From positions 265,531 to 329,530 of the forward strand of contig JAEZNO010000001.1 of assembly GCA_023441805.1 (NCBI GenBank): 64,000 nt of DNA, read 5' to 3'. This document shows positions 8,167 through 15,787 of this stretch, in pieces. Both the position numbers and the translations under genes were made by a program. The first letter of the stretch is position 1, and each line of letters starts with the position of its first letter. Origin of the DNA: Bacteroidota bacterium (GTDB taxonomy: Bacteria > Bacteroidota > Bacteroidia > Bacteroidales > Lentimicrobiaceae). Under the pieces are notes generated by a model, which saw only the letters and a program-made list of their open reading frames with translations, was not told where the DNA came from and ran no database searches.

Positions 8167-11100
8167 ATGCAGGAAACTGAAATATACAAACCGGTTAACC
8201 ACATTAGGATTGTAACAGCTGCCTCCCTGTTTGACGGACATGATGCTGCAATCAACGTGATGCGAAGGATACTTCAATCCTCAGGTGCTGAAGTGATTCA
8301 CCTTGGACATGATCGTTCGGTAAATGAAATTGTCAACACCGCCATTCAGGAAGATGTACAGGCTGTTGCAATTACTTCATACCAGGGCGGGCATATGGAG
8401 TACTTCAAATACATGTATGACCTTCTCAAAGAAGCCGGCTGTGGTCACATTAAGATCTTTGGTGGTGGCGGGGGTGTCATATTACCTGAAGAACTGGAAG
8501 AATTGCATGCATATGGAATTGCCCGGCTCTACTCTCCTGATGATGGCAGACACATGGGGCTTCAGGGAATGATTAATGATTTGCTGAGTAAATGCGATTT
8601 CCCTACAGGAAACATTAAAAGTATTGCTGCAAAAGATATTGTAAAAGGAGAGCACAAAGCTATCGCCTCGATGATCACCGCTATTGAAAATGGCGTTAAA
8701 GATGTTGATAAGATATTGATGCAACTTGAGGCTCGGTGTGATGAATTGAAGACGCCTGTTATCGGACTGACCGGTACAGGTGGTGCAGGTAAGTCTTCGT
8801 TAATTGATGAACTCATAAGGCGATTTGTAAATAATAATCCACAGATTAAGATTGCGATTATATCGGTTGACCCGACTAAACGCAAAACCGGAGGTGCATT
8901 ATTAGGCGATAGAATCAGGATGAATGCCATAAATCATAAAGGCATTTATATGCGCAGTATGGCCACCCGACAGGCAAATCTGGCTTTATCAAAGCATATT
9001 AAGGATACACTCTGCCTGGTGAAGAGTGCCGGTTTTGATCTGATAATGCTTGAAAGTAGTGGCATCGGACAAAGTGATACGGAGATCATCGATTTCAGTG
9101 ACCTTTCACTTTATATCATGACCCCTGAGTTTGGGGCTGCTACTCAATTGGAGAAAATTGGTATGCTAGACTATGCCGATATAATAGCTGTCAATAAATT
9201 TGATAAACGTGGTGCTGAGGATGCCATTAGGGATGTGAAGAAACAATTTGTGCGTAACCACAAGCTGTGGGATGCAGTGATTGATGAGCTGCCTGTTTTT
9301 GGAACAATGGCATCACAGTTTAATGATGTCGGTGTCAATGAATTGTACTCTCATCTGATTGAAAAGATAAATACCCGCTTTGGAAAACAATACCGGCCAT
9401 TAGCTGATAACAATACCGGAATAGAAAGACAATATATAATCCCTCCCCATAGAGTCCGTTACCTTGCCGAGATAGCTGAGACAGTGAGGAATTACAATGA
9501 GTATGCCGAAAAAATGTCAGCAATTGCCGGAAGATTGCACTCTTATGAGATTACTGCCAAATCAATTAAGGAATCTGGTGATTCAGTGCCGGAAGAACTT
9601 AATTCATTAATTGATGTTGCCAAAGAAGAGCTGGGCAGGGAAAACTATAATAAACTTCAGAACTGGGAACAGATAAGAAAGCGTTACTATGATCCGGAGT
9701 ACATTTTCAAAGTGAGGGATAAGGAGATAAGAATCAAGACGCATAACACATCCTTGTCAAACGTCAGGTTCCCGAAAGTCAGCTTGCCCGGGTACAAAGG
9801 TTGGGGTGATATAATGAAGTGGGTGCTAAAAGAGAATGTACCAGGTGAATTTCCATATGCCGCAGGTGTTTACCCATTCAAGAGGGAGTATGAAGATCCC
9901 ACAAGGATGTTTGCGGGTGAGGGTGGTCCTGAACGAACCAATAAGCGATTCCATTATCTCTCCAAAGGAATGAAAGCCCATAGGTTGTCAACAGCATTTG
10001 ACTCAGTCACTCTTTACGGGGCTGATCCTGATATCAGACCCGATATATATGGAAAGGTTGGCAATGCAGGAGTTTCAATTTCGTGTTTGGATGATGCAAA
10101 AAAGTTATATTCAGGCTTTAATCTGGTTGATCCAATTACTTCTGTCTCAATGACTATAAATGGTCCTGCACCTACATTAGTAGGCTATTTTATGAATACA
10201 GCCATCGACCAGCAGTGCGAAATTTACATAAAGAAGAATGGTCTTGAGCAGGAAGTTCAGAATAAGATTACCGAAATCTACAAAGAAAAAAGAGTAAAGC
10301 GTCCCCAATATCAGGGCAGGCTGCCCGAGGGGAATGACGGTCTTGGATTGATGTTACTTGGAGTTACAGGTGATATGGTTCTCGACAAGCATATTTATGA
10401 AAAGATAAAAGCTGATACAATTTCAAAAGTAAGAGGTACTGTACAGGCTGATATTCTAAAGGAAGACCAGGCTCAGAATACCTGCATATTCTCAACAGAT
10501 TTCTCCTTGAGGGTTATGGGTGATATGCAGGAATATTTCATCAAAAATAACATCAGGAATTTCTATTCAGTATCAATTTCAGGATATCATATTGCCGAAG
10601 CAGGTGCTAATCCGATATCACAGTTGGCATTTACTTTGGCAAATGGATTTACTTATGTAGAGTATTATATGAGCAGAGGATTGAAAATCGATGATTTTGC
10701 ACCTAATTTCTCATTCTTCTTTTCAAATGGAATTGATCCTGAGTATGCCGTTATGGGAAGAGTTGCCCGACTTATTTGGGCAAAGGCCATGAAATTCAAG
10801 TATGGAGCTAATGAGCGCTCGCAAATCCTCAAGTACCATATCCAAACATCAGGAAGGTCGTTGCATGCACAAGAAATTGCCTTTAATGATATCCGTACAA
10901 CCCTGCAAGCACTCTACGCTATTTATGATAATTGCAACTCACTTCACACTAATGCTTATGATGAAGCCATAACTACTCCTACCGAAGAATCTGTACGCCG
11001 AGCTATGGCAATCCAACTGATTATTAATCACGAGGTTGGATTGGCTAAGAATCAGAATCCGTTACAAGGCTCATTTATTATCGAAGAGCTCACAAATCTT

Positions 11101-11532
11101 GTTGAGGAAGCTGTAATTAAGGAATTTGAAAGAATCTCAGACAGGGGAGGGGTGCTTGGGGCAATGGAAACCATGTACCAGCGAAGTAAGATACAGGAAG
11201 AGTCACTTTACTACGAAAAGCTAAAACATGAAGGCAAATTACCAATCATGGGTGTAAATACTTTTCTTTCATCTGAGGGCTCTCCTACAATCATTCCGCA
11301 GCAGGTTATTCGCTCCACTAAGGAAGAAAAGGACCATCAGGTTGAGGTAGTACAAAATATGAAGAAAGCCTGGGGGAAAGAAGCCGCTAATGCTCTTGAT
11401 AATCTCTCAGCTGTTGCATCAAATGGTGATAATGTCTTTGAGACACTGATGGAAGCATCAAAATACTGCACTTTGGGAAGCATAACCAACACACTGTTTA
11501 ATGTGGGTGGGCAATACAGAAGGAATATGTAA
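8167..11532 (+). CDS. icmF: Fused isobutyryl-CoA mutase IcmF (B12-dependent)
   Basis: A 1121-residue adenosylcobalamin enzyme that interconverts isobutyryl-CoA and n-butyryl-CoA (some members also pivalyl/isovaleryl-CoA). Domain order matches IcmF: an N-terminal B12-binding domain (about 10-145) with the base-off motif DGHDAA, SYQGGH and a GGGGG loop; a MeaI-type chaperone GTPase (about 195-420) with Walker A GTGGAGKSS, ESSGIGQSDTE and NKFDKRG; a linker; and the substrate-binding mutase barrel (about 560-1121) with YPFKREYEDPTRMFAGEGG, GAGANPISQLAF-like HIAEAGANPISQ and ISGYH. Methylmalonyl-CoA mutase has separate, differently ordered domains, so IcmF is preferred. No B12 riboswitch was found upstream. 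It stands alone and ends tail-to-tail with the sulfur operon. Confidence 0.95.
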   Translation: MQETEIYKPVNHIRIVTAASLFDGHDAAINVMRRILQSSGAEVIHLGHDRSVNEIVNTAIQEDVQAVAITSYQGGHMEYFKYMYDLLKEAGCGHIKIFGGGGGVILPEELEELHAYGIARLYSPDDGRHMGLQGMINDLLSKCDFPTGNIKSIAAKDIVKGEHKAIASMITAIENGVKDVDKILMQLEARCDELKTPVIGLTGTGGAGKSSLIDELIRRFVNNNPQIKIAIISVDPTKRKTGGALLGDRIRMNAINHKGIYMRSMATRQANLALSKHIKDTLCLVKSAGFDLIMLESSGIGQSDTEIIDFSDLSLYIMTPEFGAATQLEKIGMLDYADIIAVNKFDKRGAEDAIRDVKKQFVRNHKLWDAVIDELPVFGTMASQFNDVGVNELYSHLIEKINTRFGKQYRPLADNNTGIERQYIIPPHRVRYLAEIAETVRNYNEYAEKMSAIAGRLHSYEITAKSIKESGDSVPEELNSLIDVAKEELGRENYNKLQNWEQIRKRYYDPEYIFKVRDKEIRIKTHNTSLSNVRFPKVSLPGYKGWGDIMKWVLKENVPGEFPYAAGVYPFKREYEDPTRMFAGEGGPERTNKRFHYLSKGMKAHRLSTAFDSVTLYGADPDIRPDIYGKVGNAGVSISCLDDAKKLYSGFNLVDPITSVSMTINGPAPTLVGYFMNTAIDQQCEIYIKKNGLEQEVQNKITEIYKEKRVKRPQYQGRLPEGNDGLGLMLLGVTGDMVLDKHIYEKIKADTISKVRGTVQADILKEDQAQNTCIFSTDFSLRVMGDMQEYFIKNNIRNFYSVSISGYHIAEAGANPISQLAFTLANGFTYVEYYMSRGLKIDDFAPNFSFFFSNGIDPEYAVMGRVARLIWAKAMKFKYGANERSQILKYHIQTSGRSLHAQEIAFNDIRTTLQALYAIYDNCNSLHTNAYDEAITTPTEESVRRAMAIQLIINHEVGLAKNQNPLQGSFIIEELTNLVEEAVIKEFERISDRGGVLGAMETMYQRSKIQEESLYYEKLKHEGKLPIMGVNTFLSSEGSPTIIPQQVIRSTKEEKDHQVEVVQNMKKAWGKEAANALDNLSAVASNGDNVFETLMEASKYCTLGSITNTLFNVGGQYRRNM

Positions 11533-11697
11533 GTTAAGACGGGAGTCCCAAATGCATAGATCATAGCATAAAGAGACTGCAATAAAATGCATCAAGAAGA
11601 TACGACACTGTGATAATAAGTTGATTGCATTCTTTCGCGGGAAAATAAAACTATAAAGGACCTCGAACAACTACCATCTCATGCATCGAAACTTTTT

Positions 11698-11793
11698 CTT
11701 AACATTGTTGAGACAATATTTAAGCGTTTATAAAAACGCTTCGTAATCGTTTAGGAAACGCTTAAGGAACGCTTGGACGCAAGAGAAAGTAGT
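11698..11793. repeat. Dispersed 11-bp-phased AACGCTT element, copy 1
   Basis: Four direct 11-bp units beginning AACGCTT or a variant (11735-45, 11746-56, 11757-67, 11768-78) follow an inverted TAAGCGTTT at 11721-11729. AAGCGTTT and AAACGCTT form an 8-bp inverted repeat around a 4-base spacer. The whole segment, from CTTAACA to the AGTAGT-like tail, aligns with the element at 63644-63738. It lies between the 3' ends of icmF and the sulfur operon. An AACTACCATCTCAT at 11669-11682 is the reverse complement of a 14-mer at 63725-63738 beside copy 2. Confidence 0.8.
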
Positions 11794-11801
11794 ATCGGTT
11801 C

Positions 11802-12416
11802 TTAACAACCTCCTCCTGTTGGAGAAGCAGGTGCTTTTCTTTGTGGAACTAATAGCACCGGTTGCTTATTTGGCTTATTCTCAGTAGAGGAGTTTACTGT
11901 TGATGTTATAGACTTTAATAATGCTGTATCAATTGCAGGGCTTTCATTGTATTTTGAGTTTGCTAACTCATCGTTTGAAACCAGCTGCTCAAAGGTGCCG
12001 TTAAAATATCTGACATTCTTAATGCCAATCTGTTTAAGCATCATCCATGCACCTGATGCTTTTTGGGGAGTATTACAATAAAGGATGATTACATTTCCTT
12101 TCGCGTCCATCTCATTTAAAATTCTAAGATACTCATCGCCGAATATCTTTTCTGCCGGTATGTTGATTGCATTTTCAACATGTCCAAGATTGTACTCAAG
12201 AGGTTGTCTTAAATCAATAAGCAGTGAGTTTGTTACTGAGGAAAGTGTATTCTTGTCTAATTTATTATCCTGTTTTAATGTCTCGGAGAGCATTTGCTCA
12301 CTTGAGAGTTCATAGGGTAATTTACTACTTCTGAGAGCAATGACAATTACCAATATACTTACTATGAGTATGGTCGGTAGGACCCATTTGAGGTTATTTG
12401 AAGTATCTTTCTGCAT
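11802..12416 (-). CDS. Membrane-anchored rhodanese with C-terminal GGGC tail
   Basis: A 204-residue protein: one N-terminal membrane helix (about 10-28), a rhodanese domain (about 60-150) facing outward, then a flexible Pro/Lys-rich tail ending in Gly-Gly-Gly-Cys. The rhodanese loop keeps its Cys (ILYCNTPQKA), so it can carry a persulfide sulfane. SLLIDLRQPLEYNLGHVENAINIP is the usual N-terminal half of the fold. It is the last gene of the psrA-like operon, 66 bases after a paralogue with the same architecture. The job inferred from context is sulfur transfer between the periplasmic molybdoenzyme, the YeeE/YedE transporter and the cell; the exact donor and acceptor are unknown. Confidence 0.85.
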   Translation of the reverse strand: MQKDTSNNLKWVLPTILIVSILVIVIALRSSKLPYELSSEQMLSETLKQDNKLDKNTLSSVTNSLLIDLRQPLEYNLGHVENAINIPAEKIFGDEYLRILNEMDAKGNVIILYCNTPQKASGAWMMLKQIGIKNVRYFNGTFEQLVSNDELANSKYNESPAIDTALLKSITSTVNSSTENKPNKQPVLLVPQRKAPASPTGGGC

Positions 12417-12482
12417 CTCAATGATTTATTGATTTCGATTATTCGGTTTTAGCTAAGTAATGATATTCTTTGATTAATAAAA

Positions 12483-13103
12483 TCAGCATCCCCCTGCTGC
12501 AGGCACAGTGGATTGAACTCGTTTAACAGGTATTACGTTAATCGGTTTCTTCTCGGTTATTTTAGCTTCTCCCTTTGATCCATAAAAATACTGTCGGGCA
12601 CCTATTCTGAATGAATATCTATCCATTTCCTCCTGTGGAGCAGTTACGGATGGTTCTTTCACATTTACTATCTTATCAAACCATTCATTGATGCCTCCCT
12701 GCAGTATAAATACTGAGTTGTTCTTCATCCTCTTGCAAATCAACCATGCCTGATCTGACCAGACCTCTGAGTTAGAGTATAGTACCTTGTCAATACCCGG
12801 TATAGTAAGAATATCCTGAGATCCGTCAGTTAGTAAGGAATCCATCGGTATATTAATTGCACCCGGTATCGAGTAGCTATTGAACTGTGTTTCGGGACGA
12901 ATGTCGATCAGCATAATTCCGGGGTCATTGTGAATAATGCGTTTTGTGATTTCATCCACGCTAAGGAACCTTGATGGATCATTCCACGAAACCGCTAGTG
13001 TTGCAGGATCAGTTTCACTAGGTTGTCTTGTTTTATCCATGAATAAAATACCTATTGCCAGTCCTATTGCAATAACAATGAGTATGATGTAATTTCTCTC
13101 CAT
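12483..13103 (-). CDS. Membrane-anchored rhodanese-like protein, Cys-less active loop, GGC tail
   Basis: A 206-residue protein with an N-terminal membrane helix (about 5-22), a rhodanese fold (about 48-140) and a long linker ending AAGGC. The active loop reads VLYSNSEVWSDQAW where its downstream neighbour has ILYCNTPQKASGAW, so the catalytic Cys is Ser and ordinary sulfurtransferase activity is unlikely. The GIMLIDIRPETQFNSYSIPGAINIP half is well kept. The only Cys residues are in ICKRM and the C-terminal one. It starts 3 bases after the YeeE/YedE half before it, so it is co-transcribed. It may be a scaffold or partner, or may use the terminal Cys as the sulfur carrier (inference). Confidence 0.85.
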   Translation of the reverse strand: MERNYIILIVIAIGLAIGILFMDKTRQPSETDPATLAVSWNDPSRFLSVDEITKRIIHNDPGIMLIDIRPETQFNSYSIPGAINIPMDSLLTDGSQDILTIPGIDKVLYSNSEVWSDQAWLICKRMKNNSVFILQGGINEWFDKIVNVKEPSVTAPQEEMDRYSFRIGARQYFYGSKGEAKITEKKPINVIPVKRVQSTVPAAGGC

Positions 13104-13106
13104 GTC

Positions 13107-13700
13107 TTAATAGTTTACTTTCTGAACTTTCTTTTCGACCCACGATGAGCCGATAAACATACCAATAGCTACTATTATCAGTAGTGCCGCAAAGACTGAT
13201 TCTTTGATTCCGATCAGATCATATATCTTTGAGTCACCGAGATTTGTGCTGTAATATATACCTTCAAAGAGACTGAACATTTCAGAGAAAGCAAACACTC
13301 CCAGAAAAAGTCCAAGTGTAAATACAAGTCCGTCAATTTTCCCAATGGCAGCTCCGCAGATGCCGGTTCCGGGACAGAACCCGCCGAGTGAGAATCCGGC
13401 ACCCATAATAAGTCCGCCGAGGATGGCCGAATAGACATATAAAGGGTTGATAAAGAGCAATGAAGCATCCATCCATCCCATATAGTCAAAATAGATGATA
13501 CCTGTCATTGCAGTTATTGCTGCTGTGAAGAATACTTTCAACACAACAAAATCGTATCCGAAGAAAGTTCCCATAATCTTCCTTGAGGATGAAAATCCTG
13601 AAGATTCAAGTGTAAACCCGAATCCCATACCCAACAATAAAGCAAGTACATTATTCCAGGCTTCGGGTATTTCTTGCAATGGTATAAGAGGTGCTGTCAT
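13107..13700 (-). CDS. YeeE/YedE family transporter, second half
   Basis: A 197-residue membrane protein with about five helices, belonging to the YeeE/YedE family, whose best-known member TsuA imports thiosulfate. It has the characteristic GFCPGTGICGAAIGK motif, with a Cys in the conserved position that passes the sulfur anion by S-H-S contacts in TsuA, and FGFTLESSGFSSSRK near the N-terminus. It pairs with the gene just upstream (18-base gap), which supplies the other Cys half; TsuA itself has both halves in one chain. Within this operon it likely moves thiosulfate or a related sulfur species. Confidence 0.88.
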   Translation of the reverse strand: MTAPLIPLQEIPEAWNNVLALLLGMGFGFTLESSGFSSSRKIMGTFFGYDFVVLKVFFTAAITAMTGIIYFDYMGWMDASLLFINPLYVYSAILGGLIMGAGFSLGGFCPGTGICGAAIGKIDGLVFTLGLFLGVFAFSEMFSLFEGIYYSTNLGDSKIYDLIGIKESVFAALLIIVAIGMFIGSSWVEKKVQKVNY

Positions 13701-13718
13701 AAAGTTTCTTATTAAAAA

Positions 13719-14237
13719 TTAAACCCAGAGTCGTTTGAAAATCCATGAGAAGAGGTAAGCCGATGCGAATATGGCCATCATCGTAATTATACCTGAGGAT
13801 GAAAGTACAGCCATACCGCTTAAAGCAGCACCGGATGTACAACCACGTCCTAGTTGGGCTCCCAACCCAAATAATGCGCCTCCAACCAGAGCAGCAATCA
13901 TTCTCTTTTTGGATGTAATTTTTGGTGAATGTTCAGTTTTGATTTTCAGTCTTCCCCATAACACACCTGAGAAGAAGGCTCCTGCAATGACTCCTAATAC
14001 TTCGAAGACCAGCCAGTTATTCATTGGACTAGAGTCATCACTCAGGAATTTGTTATAGTAAGCTGATTTCTCGGCATGTTCAGGTGCAATAGCATGTACG
14101 GTTGTAATAACAGTACTTTTAATGGCTCCTGAAGCTCCTAGCCCTCTGCCTGATATGTAATAGGTTGCTAATAATACTAAACCCAGCATTATTCCACCCA
14201 AATATGGATTTAAATAATAGCTGCCATCTCTTTTCAT
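13719..14237 (-). CDS. YeeE/YedE family transporter, first half
   Basis: A 172-residue membrane protein with about four helices. It carries the first-half YeeE/YedE signature GAQLGRGCTSGAALSG, including the conserved Cys. It opens with a LGGIMLGLVLLATYYISGRGLG helix. With the next gene (197 aa) it should form one functional transporter of the thiosulfate/sulfur permease family. The split into two ORFs has intact starts and stops and an 18-base spacer, so it looks natural and not a frameshift. It lies 55 bases after the PsrC-like subunit. Confidence 0.88.
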   Translation of the reverse strand: MKRDGSYYLNPYLGGIMLGLVLLATYYISGRGLGASGAIKSTVITTVHAIAPEHAEKSAYYNKFLSDDSSPMNNWLVFEVLGVIAGAFFSGVLWGRLKIKTEHSPKITSKKRMIAALVGGALFGLGAQLGRGCTSGAALSGMAVLSSSGIITMMAIFASAYLFSWIFKRLWV

Positions 14238-14292
14238 AATGATTTATTTACTGGTTTCAATAATCTTATTTCTCTTTGTTTGTGCTAACTCG

Positions 14293-15234
14293 TCAATACA
14301 GATATCTGGTTATCTGGCCTGCTTCAACCATGATGAATCTGAAAATTAGTCCCCCAATCAATACTAATGCTGCCGGAACAACCACAGGCATATGGAACCC
14401 TAATCGTTCCATAACTTCCAGCAATGCAGGAAAAACTAATCCCAGGATGACGACAAATACCCAAAATGGAACAGTAAAAGGTCCTCCGAGGAATAGCATA
14501 GCTGAAGCAATCTGTGTTTGTGAGCCTGCCTGGAAGCCCATAATCATATGGGTGATGAAGAATAATTCAATTACGATGAGTAAAAGATCGATGCCACTCA
14601 TTAATCTTCTTTCTTGCGTTGAGCGACTCATGAGCATGATAACTGCCGCACCGGTCGACATACCTGATACTAGAAACAATGGTCCAAGAATACTTGTATT
14701 CCACAATGGTCTTGCATTAAAAGCTGAAAGCAAAATACCGGTATAGATGCCCAGAATTACGGATAAGACAATGATTGCCCATGCTAACCATATACGGTTC
14801 TTGATAAAGAAAGCCTCCAGTTTATCTAAAAATCCGTATTTCCATTTCCACCCCTGCCTTAGCTCTTTCGCATATGTTGCCACCCAGATAAAGGAAAGTG
14901 GCGTAATAGCCAATAGCACCCAAGCTCCCCACGACATTGGCGATTCAATTCGTACTGTAGTGTATAGTCTCCAGAAATAAAGAGGATGTTTAAGATCAAG
15001 TAGAAGAGCGAGTAAGCCCAGGATTAGTGCTATTGGTGCTATAAGTGGAGCTTTTTTTACTGTTGCAGGCATCTTTTCTGCTTTTCCCATTATTGTAAAA
15101 AGAGCTGCAAAAAACAGGATACCGGCTGCTAATCCTCCAAGAAACAGGTACATTGGAATCTGCCAATGCCAGATATTCAGATACGGATCAATATTAGGAA
15201 TAGCCCGACCGCTAATAAATAGTTCTTCTTTCAT
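14293..15234 (-). CDS. NrfD/PsrC-type membrane subunit of the molybdoenzyme
   Basis: A 313-residue integral membrane protein with about eight hydrophobic helices, of the NrfD/PsrC family. In polysulfide reductase this subunit binds menaquinol and passes its electrons to the iron-sulfur subunit. Recognisable segments are WHWQIPMYLFLGGLAAGILF at the start and SPMSWGAWVLLAITPLSF in the middle. It lies 19 bases after the ferredoxin subunit and is the third gene of the operon. It sets quinone as the electron source or sink of the complex. Confidence 0.9.
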   Translation of the reverse strand: MKEELFISGRAIPNIDPYLNIWHWQIPMYLFLGGLAAGILFFAALFTIMGKAEKMPATVKKAPLIAPIALILGLLALLLDLKHPLYFWRLYTTVRIESPMSWGAWVLLAITPLSFIWVATYAKELRQGWKWKYGFLDKLEAFFIKNRIWLAWAIIVLSVILGIYTGILLSAFNARPLWNTSILGPLFLVSGMSTGAAVIMLMSRSTQERRLMSGIDLLLIVIELFFITHMIMGFQAGSQTQIASAMLFLGGPFTVPFWVFVVILGLVFPALLEVMERLGFHMPVVVPAALVLIGGLIFRFIMVEAGQITRYLY

Positions 15235-15253
15235 TTTTCTTTCACATTAATAA

Positions 15254-15787
15254 TCATACTAAATAGAAGATCTGTGGATTAGTACCTGCTTCAGGAGCCA
15301 GGGTTTTGTATTTTCGGGTGGCCAGTATTTTTGATATACCGGAATTTACGTCATAAAGATCACCGAAATACATGCATTTTGTTGGGCAAACAGCCACACA
15401 GGCAGGAGCAGCTCCCTCATCTATCCTGTGGTTGCAGAAAGTACATTTATCGATATAACCTCCAGGATGTGAATATCTTGCATCATAAGGACAGGCTTGA
15501 ATGCATGCTCCGCATCCTATACACTTATTTTTAGTTACTACAACTATCCCACCGTCGATTATATGGCTTGCTCCTGTAGGACAACATCTTACACAAGGTG
15601 CATTTTCACAATGGTTGCATCTCTCTGATCGAATTTCCAAGCCAACTTCAGGATAGGTACCATGTACACTTTCAACTACCCAGTCACGGCAAAAGCCAAG
15701 AGGCACATTGTTTTCCAGCTGACATGCGATCACACAATCGCTGCATCCCACACATTTCAGTGTGTCAATTGCCATTGCATATCTCAT
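15254..15787 (-). CDS. Four-cluster ferredoxin subunit (PsrB-like)
   Basis: A 177-residue electron-transfer subunit with four [4Fe-4S] Cys clusters: CVGCSDCVIACQ near residue 12-23, CNHCENAPCVRCCPTG in the middle, CIGCGACIQACPYDARY, and CTFCNHRIDEGAAPACVAVCPTKC. Such proteins link the NrfD-type membrane subunit to the molybdopterin subunit of polysulfide, thiosulfate or DMSO reductase-type complexes. Its start codon overlaps the stop of the molybdoenzyme gene by 4 bases (ATGA), indicating translational coupling. It has no signal peptide and is probably exported with the Tat partner. Confidence 0.93.
   Translation of the reverse strand: MRYAMAIDTLKCVGCSDCVIACQLENNVPLGFCRDWVVESVHGTYPEVGLEIRSERCNHCENAPCVRCCPTGASHIIDGGIVVVTKNKCIGCGACIQACPYDARYSHPGGYIDKCTFCNHRIDEGAAPACVAVCPTKCMYFGDLYDVNSGISKILATRKYKTLAPEAGTNPQIFYLV

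Noticed and set aside
8167..11532. Methylmalonyl-CoA mutase assignment
   Set aside because: The N-terminal B12 domain followed by an internal GTPase and the EDPTRMFAGEG segment are the IcmF arrangement, not that of methylmalonyl-CoA mutase.
13107..14237. YeeE/YedE pair as one frameshifted gene
   Set aside because: Both halves have their own start and stop, an 18-base spacer and complete motifs, so a natural two-gene form fits better.
14276..14746. 156-codon plus-strand ORF opposite the NrfD-type gene
   Set aside because: It lies wholly inside a well-supported membrane protein gene; the product has no recognisable motif and its composition is what an antisense reading of a membrane gene gives.
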